A stretch of 64,000 nucleotides of DNA from Rubripirellula lacrimiformis (GTDB lineage: Bacteria; Planctomycetota; Planctomycetia; Pirellulales; Pirellulaceae): contig NZ_CP036525.1 in assembly GCF_007741535.1 (NCBI RefSeq), positions 5,952,001 through 6,016,000 on the forward strand, given 5' to 3'. Under the pieces are notes generated by a model. The model did no database searches. It worked only from the letters and a program-made list of their open reading frames with translations, and had not been told where the DNA came from. The position numbers were made by a program, and so were the translations under genes. Position 1 is the stretch's first letter, and each line of letters opens with the position of its first letter. Below, in pieces: positions 52,691-62,755 of this stretch.

Positions 52691-55456
52691 CTATTCCTCG
52701 ATGTCCTCGTACTCACTTTCGTCTTCGTACTCTTCTTCCTGTTCCTCGACCTCATCATCTTCTTCGTCGTCCGCCAGCTCGTCGTCCGTTTCCAATCCCT
52801 GAAGCGCCTGCCACTGCGGCATCGTCATCACGACCTCTCGCGCTTTGCTGCCGTTGTAATCGCCCACAATGCCGTCTTCGGCCATGAAGTCGATCAGTTT
52901 CGCCGCGCGACCGTAACCAATCCCCAAGCAGCGTTGCAGCAGCGAACAGGACCCACGTCCTTCGCGAATGACCACCTCGATCGCACTGTCATAAAGCTCG
53001 TCGCGTTTCTTGATCGCTTCCATCGACGTGCCTTCGCCGGCTTCGCCTTCGGTTTCAATCTTCAGATTCATCAGTTCGCCGACGAAGTTCTGTTCGCTTT
53101 GGCTACAGTGTGCACAGACCGCGTCAATCTCGTCGTCCGATAGGTAGGTGCCTTGTCCGCGAATCAACGTGCTGGTGCCTGGCCATAGGAACAGCATGTC
53201 CCCGTTGCCCAACAGCTTGTCGGCACCGTTTTCGTCCAACACGACTCGGCTGTCCGTCTTGGATGCCACTTGAAAACTCAAGCGTGCCGGCAGGTTACTT
53301 TTGATCAAACCGGTGATGACGTCGACGGTAGGTTTCTGGGTCGCCAGGATCAGGTGGATCCCGACCGCACGACTCTTTTGTGCAAGCCGGATGATATGGG
53401 TTTCCACGTCCTTGCCCGCGGTCATCATCAAGTCCGCCATCTCGTCAGCCACGATGACGATGAAGGGCAGCTTGTCAGGCACGTCGGTCGGTTCATCCGC
53501 CTCGTCGATCTCCAAACGCCGCAGAATCTCTTCGCGGCCCAGATCGTTGAAACTATTGATGTGACGCACGCCCACCTTGGCTAGCAGCGAATACCGCTCC
53601 TCCATCTTCTCGACAGCCCATGCCAAGATCGCCTCGGCCTTCTTCATGTCCGTGATCACCGGGTGCATCAAGTGTGGCAGTCGGCCATAGCCGGACAGTT
53701 CGACCATCTTGGGGTCGATCATCAACATCCGAACTTCGTCGGGACGGCAGCACATCAGGATGGACGAGATGATCGTATTCAAACATACCGATTTCCCCGT
53801 ACCGGTTCGGCCGGCGATCAACAGGTGAGGCATCTTGGCTAGATCGACCACCATCGGGTTCCCCGAAACGTCCTTGCCCAAGAAGACAGGGATGTTCATT
53901 TTGGCACTGCGGGTGTCCGATTCCTCGATCACGTCACGCAGCATCACGACCTGGCGAGTTTCGTTGGGGACTTCGATGCCGACGGTGTTTTTGCCAGGGA
54001 TCGGCGCAACGATCCGAACACTGGGAACTCGCAATGCGATCGCCAAGTCGTCGGCCAAGCCAGTGATTTTGCTGAGTCGCAAACCGGCTTCCAATTCGAT
54101 CTCGTACTGCGCGATCACCGGACCGGTTTCGATCTCGACGACTCGGATGTTGAAATTGAAATCGCGGAAGGTTTCCTCCAGGATTTGTGCTTTGCGACGG
54201 ACCTCCTGCAATTGGTCTTCGTAACACACGTCGTCGCTTTGCTGCAACAATTCCAGCGGCGGCAGCGTGTAGTCATCCAGCCCCGACGGCGCGGACTCTT
54301 TGACATTGTTTAAAAATTCAGCCCGCGGATCTTTCTTGTCCTTCTGCTTGGGCGCACGCACCTTCGGATCACTCTTGGGAGCCGCGATTTCGTGAGCTCC
54401 GTCCTGACGCACCGTAACGGTTTCGTCCTCCAACTGGATCTCGCGAGTTGGCGACTGCGCGACAGGTTCCTCTTCTTCGTCCTCCCAATCACCGTCATCA
54501 TATTCATCGGTTTCAGCTTCGCTGTCCGAGGCCGGAACTAGCGCCGCGGCGGCATCGGCAGCGGCTTGCCCAATCTTTTTAGCGCGATTGAACTTGATCT
54601 TCGGCCCGTCTTGGCTGGCGGCGTCGGCCGGGGCTGGCTTGTCCGGATCGATCACATCCACCGAATCACTGGTCGCAGCAGGTTCAACGGCTTCGTTTTC
54701 GGTATCCAACGTGATCGGTTCTTCCACATCGGTAAATGGTTTCCGCAGCCGTTTGCCGGGCAACACATCGACGGCTCGCCGCATCGACCGACGCGACAGG
54801 AAGGCGCTTTTGGCAACAATCTTTTGACCGGCATATAGCAGCGCATAATCGGTCGTCAGCAGCAGTCCCACCGCGATCAACGTCAACGTCAAAATCCAAC
54901 CACCGGCGGGCGCAAAGTGCTGCAGCAACCATGTCGAAGTCATCGCGCCGAGGTATCCACCGGCGCCGACCACGGGCATGCCTTCGATGGCGGCATGCGA
55001 AAGCGATGCTGCGGTCGCCGTTGCCAGAACCGTGATGGTCCCGCCCAACGAACGCAGCACGGGCGCATTGAGCCGTCCGCGAATCAACAATGCTGTCGCC
55101 ACCCCCCCACAGCCGGCGATCACCAAGGCCGTCGCCAGCCCGATCGCATCGAACAGCAGGGACGACAACAACGCCCCCCAATAGCCACAGGCGTTCGTGA
55201 TCGCGTCGTTGGGTGGATAGACAACCAGGTCGGGCGAATAGAACTCGCTGACCGGCCAGATCGGCGTGTCGACGGGATCTGCGGCGCTGCGAGTAACGAC
55301 GGACACGACCATGATCAGGGTCAACGCCACCAATGCGATAGCGGCGATATCCCGAACTAGGTTCGGTTCGCGTTCGAATCCATCCTCGGACGATTCAGCA
55401 GGAATGGCCGACATCGCAACTTGACTCGGTTTTGGGGACTGGGCGGTTGAACCCAT
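52691..55456 (-). CDS. ftsK: DNA translocase FtsK/SpoIIIE
   Basis: A 921-residue protein. N-terminal region with 4-5 membrane helices (IAAIALVALTLIMVVSVVTR; GALLSSLLFDAIGLATALVI; GGWILTLTLIAVGLLLTTD), an acidic/Pro linker of about 150 residues, then the motor: Walker A LLIAGRTGTGKSVCLN near residue 550, Walker B FIVIVADEMADLMM, GIHLILATQKPTVDVITG, and the winged-helix gamma domain (GRGSCSLLQRCLGIGYGRAA then KLIDFMAEDGIVGDYNGSK). It pumps the chromosome terminus region at division. The last residues (EEYEDESEYEDIEE) form an acidic tail beyond the usual end. Start is the ATG at 55456. Planctomycetes lack FtsZ but keep FtsK. Confidence 0.95.
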   Translation of the reverse strand: MGSTAQSPKPSQVAMSAIPAESSEDGFEREPNLVRDIAAIALVALTLIMVVSVVTRSAADPVDTPIWPVSEFYSPDLVVYPPNDAITNACGYWGALLSSLLFDAIGLATALVIAGCGGVATALLIRGRLNAPVLRSLGGTITVLATATAASLSHAAIEGMPVVGAGGYLGAMTSTWLLQHFAPAGGWILTLTLIAVGLLLTTDYALLYAGQKIVAKSAFLSRRSMRRAVDVLPGKRLRKPFTDVEEPITLDTENEAVEPAATSDSVDVIDPDKPAPADAASQDGPKIKFNRAKKIGQAAADAAAALVPASDSEAETDEYDDGDWEDEEEEPVAQSPTREIQLEDETVTVRQDGAHEIAAPKSDPKVRAPKQKDKKDPRAEFLNNVKESAPSGLDDYTLPPLELLQQSDDVCYEDQLQEVRRKAQILEETFRDFNFNIRVVEIETGPVIAQYEIELEAGLRLSKITGLADDLAIALRVPSVRIVAPIPGKNTVGIEVPNETRQVVMLRDVIEESDTRSAKMNIPVFLGKDVSGNPMVVDLAKMPHLLIAGRTGTGKSVCLNTIISSILMCCRPDEVRMLMIDPKMVELSGYGRLPHLMHPVITDMKKAEAILAWAVEKMEERYSLLAKVGVRHINSFNDLGREEILRRLEIDEADEPTDVPDKLPFIVIVADEMADLMMTAGKDVETHIIRLAQKSRAVGIHLILATQKPTVDVITGLIKSNLPARLSFQVASKTDSRVVLDENGADKLLGNGDMLFLWPGTSTLIRGQGTYLSDDEIDAVCAHCSQSEQNFVGELMNLKIETEGEAGEGTSMEAIKKRDELYDSAIEVVIREGRGSCSLLQRCLGIGYGRAAKLIDFMAEDGIVGDYNGSKAREVVMTMPQWQALQGLETDDELADDEEDDEVEEQEEEYEDESEYEDIEE

Positions 55457-55661
55457 CGATCACACAAACGATGCGTACAACGCGCACACACGGCGTATCG
55501 ATTCATTCGGCACAATCCGGCCCCGCAGGCAAGTCGACCCCCATTTGCCCGCATAATCGGAACTGTTTACCAGGGTCAACGCGACAAACGCCCGCGATTC
55601 CACTCAAAAGCCACCGCAGCGGGATTCGCGAGAATTCCATTTTTTCGTCAGCGAGACCGAG

Positions 55662-55675
55662 GGAATTCTGGCGAA
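55662..55675 (+). repeat. Dispersed 14-bp intergenic motif, copy 3
   Basis: GGAATTCTGGCGAA, identical to copies at 47260-47273 and (inverted) 12543-12556. Here it lies between the ftsK start and the end of the large VCBS lipoprotein gene. A related degenerate form (GGGATTCGCGAGAATTCC) is 37 bases away. Confidence 0.6.
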
Positions 55676-55713
55676 GTCCACTCCCGATTAGATGGCGAGA
55701 GCCATGACGGTAT

Positions 55714-58700
55714 CTATTGAACGGCGAAGGTGTGGGCGTCCCCTTGGATGACCACTAGATCGGCGTTGGGGGAGATCGCGGAGTGAGTTTGCTTGGTCCC
55801 ATCAGGCCATTGAACATCGATCGAGCATTCCAGGCCGGCGGGCACCGCGAATCGTAGACCGCGTTGATTGCTGCATAGGTAACCGTCACCTGACGTCTGC
55901 GTTGCAACCATGGATGCCGCAGCGTTTTGGTCGATGAAAGATACCGTAACCGTCGCACCAATGGCATCACGCTGACAACCACGACCGACCAATTGAATTT
56001 TCAGGCACTCTCGCTGTGATGGACACTGGTTCTTCAGCAGCGCCACCGGTTCGGTCTGATGAGTCACGACCAAATCCATTCGACCATCTCGGTCAGCGTC
56101 GATCGTCCACAGCGCGCGACCGACATGCTGGCCTTGCAGATAGTCGCCTGCGATTGAATCGGCAATCGAGACGTAGGCGTTGTCGGACCCACGCCGAAAA
56201 ATCTGCATCGGTTGTTCGTACTGAACTCGTTCGTCGCCACGCGAAAAGACATCGACATGTCCATTGGTCACAACCAGTTCTGGCGTTCCATCTAAATCCA
56301 AGTCGACCGCTTCGGTTCCGAATCCAACCACCGGCATCGTGACACCGACCAGTCCTAATGGCGAGGTTTGATCTTGCCACATGCCCGGCGATCGCTGGTC
56401 ATGAAACGTGTTGTACTCTTTGTCGAAATTGGTCACGTACAGATCCATATCGCCATCGGAGTCCAGGTCCGACGTTGCAATCCCCATCGACCCCAGCGCC
56501 AGTGAACGACCATCGGTGCCGACGCCGCGGATCATGGCCGATTCCATCATCGCGGGCTGTCCGCCATCGCCGCCGCGTTGGTCCCATGTCCAAAAATGAT
56601 TGTTGGTCATGTCATTGGCCACGAATACACTGACGCCGGTGCCAGATGCCGGCGATCCAGATGCCGGCGATCCAGATGCCGGCGATCCCGATGCCAGCGA
56701 CCCGGCGACGATCCCCAGGCCGCGTCCCGGCACCGCGGGGTGCATCGACCAGTCGTCAGTGCGGTCGACTAGGGTGCCCTGTGGTTTGCCCTGCAGGATC
56801 CAATCGCGGTGGGCGGCAAACTTGACGGGCGTGCATGACCGAACCGAATCCGTCCCCGCCAAGGGGCAGCCATCGGTGGTCGGTTCCAAACCGGCACAGT
56901 AGTTGACGACGACGGCATCGGACAATCCATCGCCGTCCACATCGGCAATGGCGGCGCTGGTCGACCAAGTGATCATCGCATCGGCATCCAAACGGATCCC
57001 CCAAGCCTGCGATTGATCCGCGAAGGTTCCATCGCCATTGTTGATCAGTAGCGTGTTGGGGCCGTAGTTCAGCAACAGCAGATCGGGGAAACCGTCTTCG
57101 TTGATGTCGCCGACGGCAACCCCTTGGCCGAATCCGCGATCGCCGGTGGCCGACGCCGAGGTTACCGAGGCAAACTGTCCGTCAAGATTCCTAAGCAGTT
57201 CGTTCGCGGCCGAATCGAAACTAGGCGGCTTTCCACCGGCCGCCATCAAATACAAATCGGGCCAACCGTCCAGGTCAAAGTCGATCGTGCCGCCGCCACA
57301 GCCCAACGTTTGGTACAGCATGATGCCGGGTTGATCCAACTGGTCGCTGGTTCGGCCAAAGAACTGGACACCCGCTGCGTCGGCTAGATTTTCCAGTCGC
57401 CAAGCTTGCAGCATCGGATCCGTCCCGGGTTCGGGCTCCGTCGGTGATGGATCGAGCGATCGAGAACCGGGTTGCCCCGAATCCGCCTTCGGTGGCGTTT
57501 GGGCCAACCGACTCTTGTTCATCCCACCGCCTGACTTAGCAATCGACGGCAGCGAGAACCGCGTCAGATCCAACTGCAGTTCCGGGTTGGCATCGACGGT
57601 TTGCCAAGGCGTTTGCCGATCCAATTGCTGGATGATTTTTGTGCGAGTAGATTCCAATGGAACGGCGTCGTTTTCGGGCAACGACATCGCGACTGACGCC
57701 CAGGCCTCCGCTTCCCAGGGACGACCAAGTTCCAGCAGAACGTTGACGATGTCTAGAACGATCTCGCGAGAAATCTTTCCGGTTCGTTCGAAGCGGTTTT
57801 TCAACTGATTGAATTTGCTAAGCCGCGTCGACCGAGCCTGAACCTGATCGATCAAATCGGGATCCAATTTGGTGATCGGGGCACCGTCGGACGTGCGAAG
57901 TTCGGCCAACATGGTGCCAAGTTTCGACCAAGCCTCTAAAACGTCAGGATCCAATCCGGTGGCTTCCCAATAGCATCTTGCCGCTTCTTCCCATTGGCCC
58001 CGCGACCGCGCCCAATCGCCAATCGCGATCCAGTAACCAGGGTAGGCTTCGCTGCCCGATGGCACCTGTTCGGCCCAGCGTTTCAGTTCATCGGGAAGGT
58101 CCGACGCTGCAAGGCATCGTCCCAGCAGGACTTGGGCCGGCAAATAGTCCGGGTGCGTCTCGATGATCTGTCGCAGCAGATCACGGGATGTTGCGTAGTC
58201 GCCTTCGTCAAACTTCACCTTGGCGGTGCCCAACAACGGACGCCGGTCGCCTTCGTTTCGATCAGTCATCTTGGTCAGGACATCGGGGTCCATGCTGCGC
58301 CGTTCGGTATTGCTAAGTGTGGTCAGCAACTCCATGTCAAACTGACGCGCACGCACCAGCACGCGACCATGTTCGGCTCCTCGTACCCGATCTTCGGTGC
58401 CCATGACCAAGTCGAACAGCAGCCGGCGAGTCTTGACCTGTTCGGGATGTTGTTCGATCGCGATTTCCAACAAGTCCATCGCTTCGTACAGACGCCCGAC
58501 ACCAATCAACGCCACCGTCGCTTGTTCGATTCGGTCGGGGCGGACGTACGATTCGACCTGACAGGCACGGGCCAGCAAGTCAGCGGTTTCGTTCGTTTTT
58601 TCGAGCTTGTAGGCCAGTTGGGCTACCGATGCGATCACGTCGGGATCATCCCCATGAATCTCTAGCACCTGCGGCGCCCATTCCCACGCTTGTTGGGTCA

Positions 58701-59052
58701 GCCCGCGTTTGGTCAGCGAGACCATTTTGCGCAGCGGCCGCTCGGGAACTTGGGGCACCGAACCGGAGGGATCCGGCGACCCGCCGCAACCGACGACCAA
58801 CCCACACACCATCAACAAACAGCAAGCTGCAGCAACGATCCGTCCGGCGGCCACCGCGATGGACGGGGAAACGGTGGTCGGGCAACCCGGGATCGGTACG
58901 TCAATCGTTGGGGCGTCAATCGTTGGGGCGTCAATCACTGGGTCGCCAATCACTGGGTCGCCGTCCATGGGGTCGCCGTCCATGGGGTCGATGATCGTTG
59001 GGTCGATAGCGGGACCAGAATGGTGGGATGGCGATGCGGGGACAGTGATCAC
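55714..59052 (-). CDS. Large lipoprotein with TPR-like and VCBS/FG-GAP repeats and ASPIC/UnbV domain
   Basis: About 1112 residues. A repeat-rich N-terminus precedes a lipobox helix (AAACCLLMVCGLVVGCGGSP). The middle is helical with TPR-like repeats (LAYKLEKTNETADLLARACQ; DYLPAQVLLGRCLAASDLPD; YWIAIGDWARSRGQWEEAAR). Then calcium-type VCBS repeats follow (DFDLDGWPDLYLM, DINEDGFPDLLLL, DVDGDGLSDAVVV, DLDSDGDMDLYVT, DLDLDGTPELVVT) and the end is an ASPIC/UnbV domain (GRGCQRDAIGATVTV, SGDGYLCSNQRGLRF, VQWPDGTKQT). Likely a surface beta-propeller protein. GTG at 59052 was kept; ATGs at 58983 and 58968 are alternatives. It is divergent from a VCBS cytochrome lipoprotein gene, a pairing that suggests one system. 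Confidence 0.85.
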   Translation of the reverse strand: MITVPASPSHHSGPAIDPTIIDPMDGDPMDGDPVIGDPVIDAPTIDAPTIDVPIPGCPTTVSPSIAVAAGRIVAAACCLLMVCGLVVGCGGSPDPSGSVPQVPERPLRKMVSLTKRGLTQQAWEWAPQVLEIHGDDPDVIASVAQLAYKLEKTNETADLLARACQVESYVRPDRIEQATVALIGVGRLYEAMDLLEIAIEQHPEQVKTRRLLFDLVMGTEDRVRGAEHGRVLVRARQFDMELLTTLSNTERRSMDPDVLTKMTDRNEGDRRPLLGTAKVKFDEGDYATSRDLLRQIIETHPDYLPAQVLLGRCLAASDLPDELKRWAEQVPSGSEAYPGYWIAIGDWARSRGQWEEAARCYWEATGLDPDVLEAWSKLGTMLAELRTSDGAPITKLDPDLIDQVQARSTRLSKFNQLKNRFERTGKISREIVLDIVNVLLELGRPWEAEAWASVAMSLPENDAVPLESTRTKIIQQLDRQTPWQTVDANPELQLDLTRFSLPSIAKSGGGMNKSRLAQTPPKADSGQPGSRSLDPSPTEPEPGTDPMLQAWRLENLADAAGVQFFGRTSDQLDQPGIMLYQTLGCGGGTIDFDLDGWPDLYLMAAGGKPPSFDSAANELLRNLDGQFASVTSASATGDRGFGQGVAVGDINEDGFPDLLLLNYGPNTLLINNGDGTFADQSQAWGIRLDADAMITWSTSAAIADVDGDGLSDAVVVNYCAGLEPTTDGCPLAGTDSVRSCTPVKFAAHRDWILQGKPQGTLVDRTDDWSMHPAVPGRGLGIVAGSLASGSPASGSPASGSPASGTGVSVFVANDMTNNHFWTWDQRGGDGGQPAMMESAMIRGVGTDGRSLALGSMGIATSDLDSDGDMDLYVTNFDKEYNTFHDQRSPGMWQDQTSPLGLVGVTMPVVGFGTEAVDLDLDGTPELVVTNGHVDVFSRGDERVQYEQPMQIFRRGSDNAYVSIADSIAGDYLQGQHVGRALWTIDADRDGRMDLVVTHQTEPVALLKNQCPSQRECLKIQLVGRGCQRDAIGATVTVSFIDQNAAASMVATQTSGDGYLCSNQRGLRFAVPAGLECSIDVQWPDGTKQTHSAISPNADLVVIQGDAHTFAVQ
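56645..56704 (-). repeat. 15-bp tandem repeat coding for SPASG
   Basis: GATGCCGGCGATCCA repeats four times, the last copies slightly changed, inside the VCBS lipoprotein gene. On the coding strand it gives LASGSPASGSPASGSPASG, a loop insertion that stays in frame. Confidence 0.9.
58896..59005 (-). repeat. 15-bp related repeats in the N-terminus of the VCBS lipoprotein
   Basis: Runs of GTCAATCGTTGGGGC, CACTGGGTCGCCAAT and CCATGGGGTCGCCGT alternate, each 15 bp and each usually doubled. They code for IDPMDGDPMDGDPVIGDPVI then DAPTIDAPTID, ahead of the lipobox, so the mature protein is not affected if the lipobox is used. Confidence 0.85.
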
Positions 59053-59219
59053 GATCGGGTTGGTTCCGTTTCAGTTGTCAGACGTTTCGATTTTTGATGC
59101 TAACGCCAAGTGGCCGAATTGCGACCAACATCGCTAGACTGCAAGTCTACCTGATTGAGTTCACTTTTTTCGAACTCGGCATTTTCAATGTTACACGCAC
59201 CTCTGCTGAACCAAACGAT

Positions 59220-60815
59220 ATGCTGACTCGTCGGATTTTCGCCGGTTTCATCGCCTTGACCACATTGACGCTGGTGGGGTGCAAACCGTCCTCATCGCCT
59301 TCGTCGGCCCCAGCAACATCGCCTGATCCGACAGACGTTCAGGACGATCGAGAAATTCCGGACGGTGCCAGCGATTTGAAACCGGATGTGTTTCTGCGCA
59401 AGATGCAGCCGATCGTTCAGAAATTCTGCTCGGATTGCCACGTCATGCCGCGGCCATCCAGTTCGCCAAAACACGAATGGCCCGCCGAGGTGGACCAGGG
59501 GTTCATGCTGTACGTGACATCCGGCCGCAATGATCTGCGAGTGCCTGATCGCGATGATGTGTTGAAGTATTTTCAGCTGCAGGCTCCTGAGGAGCTGGAC
59601 ATTTTGGGGCCGACGCTTGGACATCCCCCAACCGACCTGAAATTGTCGCGCGAAGAGATTCGATTCGACGAGGAATGGACACCGGCGGTTACCAATCTGC
59701 GTTGGTTGGATATCGGAATCGGTGATCAGCCAGCGATGGTCTACTGCGACATTAGCACCGGGGCGGTGAAGGCGCATTGGCTAGGCGGAACCCGGGCGGG
59801 GACGACCGAGCGTTTGGCGACCCTGCTGCAACCGGTTCACGTCGAAGCGGGCGACTTGGACGCCGACGGACATTTGGATTTGATCGTATCGGACATCGGC
59901 GAATTCAATGCCGACGACAGTGATTTGGGACGCGTGGTTTGGTTACGCCGCCAAGCGAATTCAGAAAAGTTCACATCGATCGTTTTGGCCGATGGGCTAA
60001 GCCGCGTATCGGACGCTCGCCCCGGCGACTTTGATGGTGACGGCGACTTGGATGTGTTGGTGGCGGTGTTCGGTTGGCGGAACAGCGGCCGAATCGTGAT
60101 GCTAGAAAACATGGGTACCGACGACAGCGGCCAGCTTCCCACCTTCGAACTACGTGCGATCGATGAACGACACGGGCCTGTGCATGTTCCCCCCATCGAT
60201 TTGAACGGTGATGGGCACTTGGACTTTGTCGCGCTGATCAGCCAGGATCACGAATGCGTCGAGGCGTTCATCAACCGAGGCGATGGCAGTCTGCAGTTTG
60301 ATCGCCAGGTGATCTACCGCGCCCCTGATCCCGCCTACGGATCCAGCGGGATCGAACTGGTGGACATGGACGGCGATGGCGACCTGGATGTTTTGTATTC
60401 CAACGGCGATTCGTTTGACCGCGGATTGAAACCCTATCACAGCATCCAGTGGCTCGAAAACACGGGCGGGTATCCCTACCAACATCATCACATCGGAAAG
60501 ATGCCAGGCGTATTGTCGGCGCGGGCCGGTGATTTCGATGGCGACGGCGACATGGACGTCGTGGCCGGTTCGTTGTGGGCCAATCCGCTGATTCAACAGG
60601 CCCAAAACCTGGACACCACATCGATCGTGATGTTGACGCAGACCGCGCCCGGTGTGTTCCACCCATCCAAGGTCGAAGGCGGCATCCACTATCACCTATC
60701 GATCGAAACCGGTGACTTCGATGGCGATGGCAAGCAAGAATTTGCGGCTGGCAACTTCATCCGCAATTTAAAAGTGGACGCGCCGGAAGTCGTGGTTTGG
60801 TGGAACCGAGAGTGA
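59220..60815 (+). CDS. Cytochrome c-type lipoprotein with VCBS/FG-GAP repeats
   Basis: A 531-residue protein. Lipoprotein signal: MLTRRIFAGFIALTTLTLVG followed by the lipidated Cys (LVGCKPS). A heme-binding CxxCH follows (QKFCSDCHVMPRPSS), then VCBS-type repeats: DLDADGHLDLIVSD, DFDGDGDLDVLVA, DLNGDGHLDFVAL, DMDGDGDLDVLYSN, DFDGDGDMDVVAG, DFDGDGKQEFAAG. This joins a small c-type cytochrome to a calcium-binding propeller in one lipoprotein. It is divergently paired with the TPR/VCBS/UnbV lipoprotein; both starts are about 170 bases apart. It may pass electrons at the outer side of a membrane. The frame opens at 59094; the ATG at 59220 starts the signal. Confidence 0.85.
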   Translation: MLTRRIFAGFIALTTLTLVGCKPSSSPSSAPATSPDPTDVQDDREIPDGASDLKPDVFLRKMQPIVQKFCSDCHVMPRPSSSPKHEWPAEVDQGFMLYVTSGRNDLRVPDRDDVLKYFQLQAPEELDILGPTLGHPPTDLKLSREEIRFDEEWTPAVTNLRWLDIGIGDQPAMVYCDISTGAVKAHWLGGTRAGTTERLATLLQPVHVEAGDLDADGHLDLIVSDIGEFNADDSDLGRVVWLRRQANSEKFTSIVLADGLSRVSDARPGDFDGDGDLDVLVAVFGWRNSGRIVMLENMGTDDSGQLPTFELRAIDERHGPVHVPPIDLNGDGHLDFVALISQDHECVEAFINRGDGSLQFDRQVIYRAPDPAYGSSGIELVDMDGDGDLDVLYSNGDSFDRGLKPYHSIQWLENTGGYPYQHHHIGKMPGVLSARAGDFDGDGDMDVVAGSLWANPLIQQAQNLDTTSIVMLTQTAPGVFHPSKVEGGIHYHLSIETGDFDGDGKQEFAAGNFIRNLKVDAPEVVVWWNRE

Positions 60816-60892
60816 TCCACTCGGCAAGTCAAGCCAAACACACCTGGCTACCTGCTTCACACCGTGCAGCGTCGATTGAAAATTCTCGGTAG

Positions 60893-62755
60893 CTACCGTG
60901 TCCCGAAGGTCGCGAAGGCGGCTTTCAGACTGGTTTCACCGGCGACGGCCTGATCGATTGCGGCTTGTCGAAGCAATCGAGTGCCTTGACCAACGGCGGC
61001 TCTGCGAATGGCCGCGGGGTTGGCTCGTGTGCGAATCAGTTCGGCGATCTTTGGCGATACTCGGATCACTTCGAAAACGGGGAACTTGCCGCGGTACCCC
61101 GATTGTCGGCACTTGCGACATCCAATGTCTCGATACATTGTTTGATTGGGATCGATGCCAAACTTCTTGGCCAGTTCGGCAGAGATCGGATGCGGATCCT
61201 TGCAGTCCGGACACAATCGCCGAACCATCCGCTGGCTGACGATCGCGGCAAGATTGCGAGCGATGTTGGCGGGGCGGACGTTCAATTCGGCGAGTCGCCC
61301 GAGGCATCCGACGGAATTTGCTTCGCGCAGTGCCGACAACACCAATCGGCCGCTGGACGACGCACGCATGCAATCGGCTGCGGTTTGATCGCAGTCCAGT
61401 TCGCCGACCAGGATCACATCGGGGTCCTGACGAAGCACACCACGCAGTGCCATGCTGTAGGTCAGACCTTGGTCGGGCCGAATGCGAATTTGGTTGACGC
61501 CCGGCAGGGGCAAGTCAATGTTTTCTTCGACCGTGCAAAGATTGGTGCGATGATCGTTGCGGTAGTCCAAGCATGCTGCCAACGTCACGCTTTTACCGCT
61601 GCCGGTCGGTCCGGAAACCAACACCAATCCTTTTTCGGCCGAAAGCGTCTTGGCCAAGATTCGCCGATCCAGTTCACGCATCCCGAGCGACAGCAGGTCG
61701 CTGGGCAACGAATCATGATCGGTCAGGTGCAGAACGGTTTTGCGTCCACCGTGGGTCGGGCAGGTGTGAACGCGAACGTCCACTTGTCTTTTCCCGCGGC
61801 AAAGCTGGAACGCACCTTCCTGTGGCATATCGATATCAGCGACTTCGATTTGGCTTCGCGATACCAAATGGGTGACCATCGACTCGGACCATTCCGGTGA
61901 CGGCGGTGCAAATTCATCCAGGGCACCATCCAAGCGAACACGGACGCGATGTCCTTGGACGGCAGGTTCGATGTGGACATCACTGGCACCAAAGCCCAGC
62001 ACGTGATCGATCAATTCGCTTAGGTACCGTGCGGCCGGTGGTTGCAGTGCACCGCACGAACCATGTTCGACGGCCTCGCTGAACCATCGCCCGGCTGGCG
62101 GCGGTGCGGATATTTTCGGTGGGGTCGCTTGGGTCAACGATTGGTTGCCGTACATCACTGCCAACAGTTTTCGCATCACCGACAATGTTGTAAAGAACGG
62201 TCGCATCTGCCGCCCAGTGATCAACCGAATTTCGTCGGCTAGCAGCAGCGAATCCGGCGAAAAGACAGCCACTTCGATCGTCTGCCCGTCGTCCGACAAG
62301 GGCGCCACCAAGTGTTGGCAACACAGTTCGGCTGGCAGAACCTTGCACAGCGACACATCAATCGGGGGCGGACAATCCGATGGTGGATCGAACAGCGGCA
62401 GCAGATAGTGGTTGGCGTAGGCTTCGGCAATGAACCGTTCGTCGGCCAGTCCGTTTTCGATCGCCAGTTGTTCAAAAGGAACGTCGTTCTGGTCGGCGGT
62501 TTCGTACAGTCGTCCCAGCCGATCGGGATCCATTTGGTTCAGTGTGTGGATCAGCCGAACGATCAATGGATCACTGACCGAAGAATCAGTTTTGTGTGAA
62601 TCACTGCTGCGTGAATCAATGGCGGGCGGCTCGTGGACGGGTGGACCATCGATCCGCGGCTTACTGATACGTGATGGGTGGTTGGGTGGTTGATGGACGG
62701 GTGGTTGATGGATGGGTGGGCCGTCAACAGGTATCGCGAATGCTTCGGTGATCAT
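60893..62755 (-). CDS. Type II secretion/type IV pilus ATPase (GspE/PilB-like) with altered Asp and His boxes
   Basis: A 620-residue protein. The N-terminal His/Pro repeat (IHQPPVHQPPNHP) comes before a GspE N-terminal domain (IENGLADERFIAEAYANHYL). The ATPase part has FGASDVHIEPAVQGHRVRVR, DMPQEGAFQLCRGKRQVDVR, Walker A VSGPTGSGKSVTLAAC, Walker B ILVGELDCDQTAADCM and zinc pairs LCPDCKDPHP and GCRKCRQSGYRG. In standard GspE the region after Walker B is GEIRDLETA and the His box is STLHTN; here they are GELDCDQTA and SALREAN, so the coupling residues are changed. It is cotranslated with the pseudopilin-like gene upstream (ATGA overlap). Confidence 0.87.
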   Translation of the reverse strand: MITEAFAIPVDGPPIHQPPVHQPPNHPSRISKPRIDGPPVHEPPAIDSRSSDSHKTDSSVSDPLIVRLIHTLNQMDPDRLGRLYETADQNDVPFEQLAIENGLADERFIAEAYANHYLLPLFDPPSDCPPPIDVSLCKVLPAELCCQHLVAPLSDDGQTIEVAVFSPDSLLLADEIRLITGRQMRPFFTTLSVMRKLLAVMYGNQSLTQATPPKISAPPPAGRWFSEAVEHGSCGALQPPAARYLSELIDHVLGFGASDVHIEPAVQGHRVRVRLDGALDEFAPPSPEWSESMVTHLVSRSQIEVADIDMPQEGAFQLCRGKRQVDVRVHTCPTHGGRKTVLHLTDHDSLPSDLLSLGMRELDRRILAKTLSAEKGLVLVSGPTGSGKSVTLAACLDYRNDHRTNLCTVEENIDLPLPGVNQIRIRPDQGLTYSMALRGVLRQDPDVILVGELDCDQTAADCMRASSSGRLVLSALREANSVGCLGRLAELNVRPANIARNLAAIVSQRMVRRLCPDCKDPHPISAELAKKFGIDPNQTMYRDIGCRKCRQSGYRGKFPVFEVIRVSPKIAELIRTRANPAAIRRAAVGQGTRLLRQAAIDQAVAGETSLKAAFATFGTR

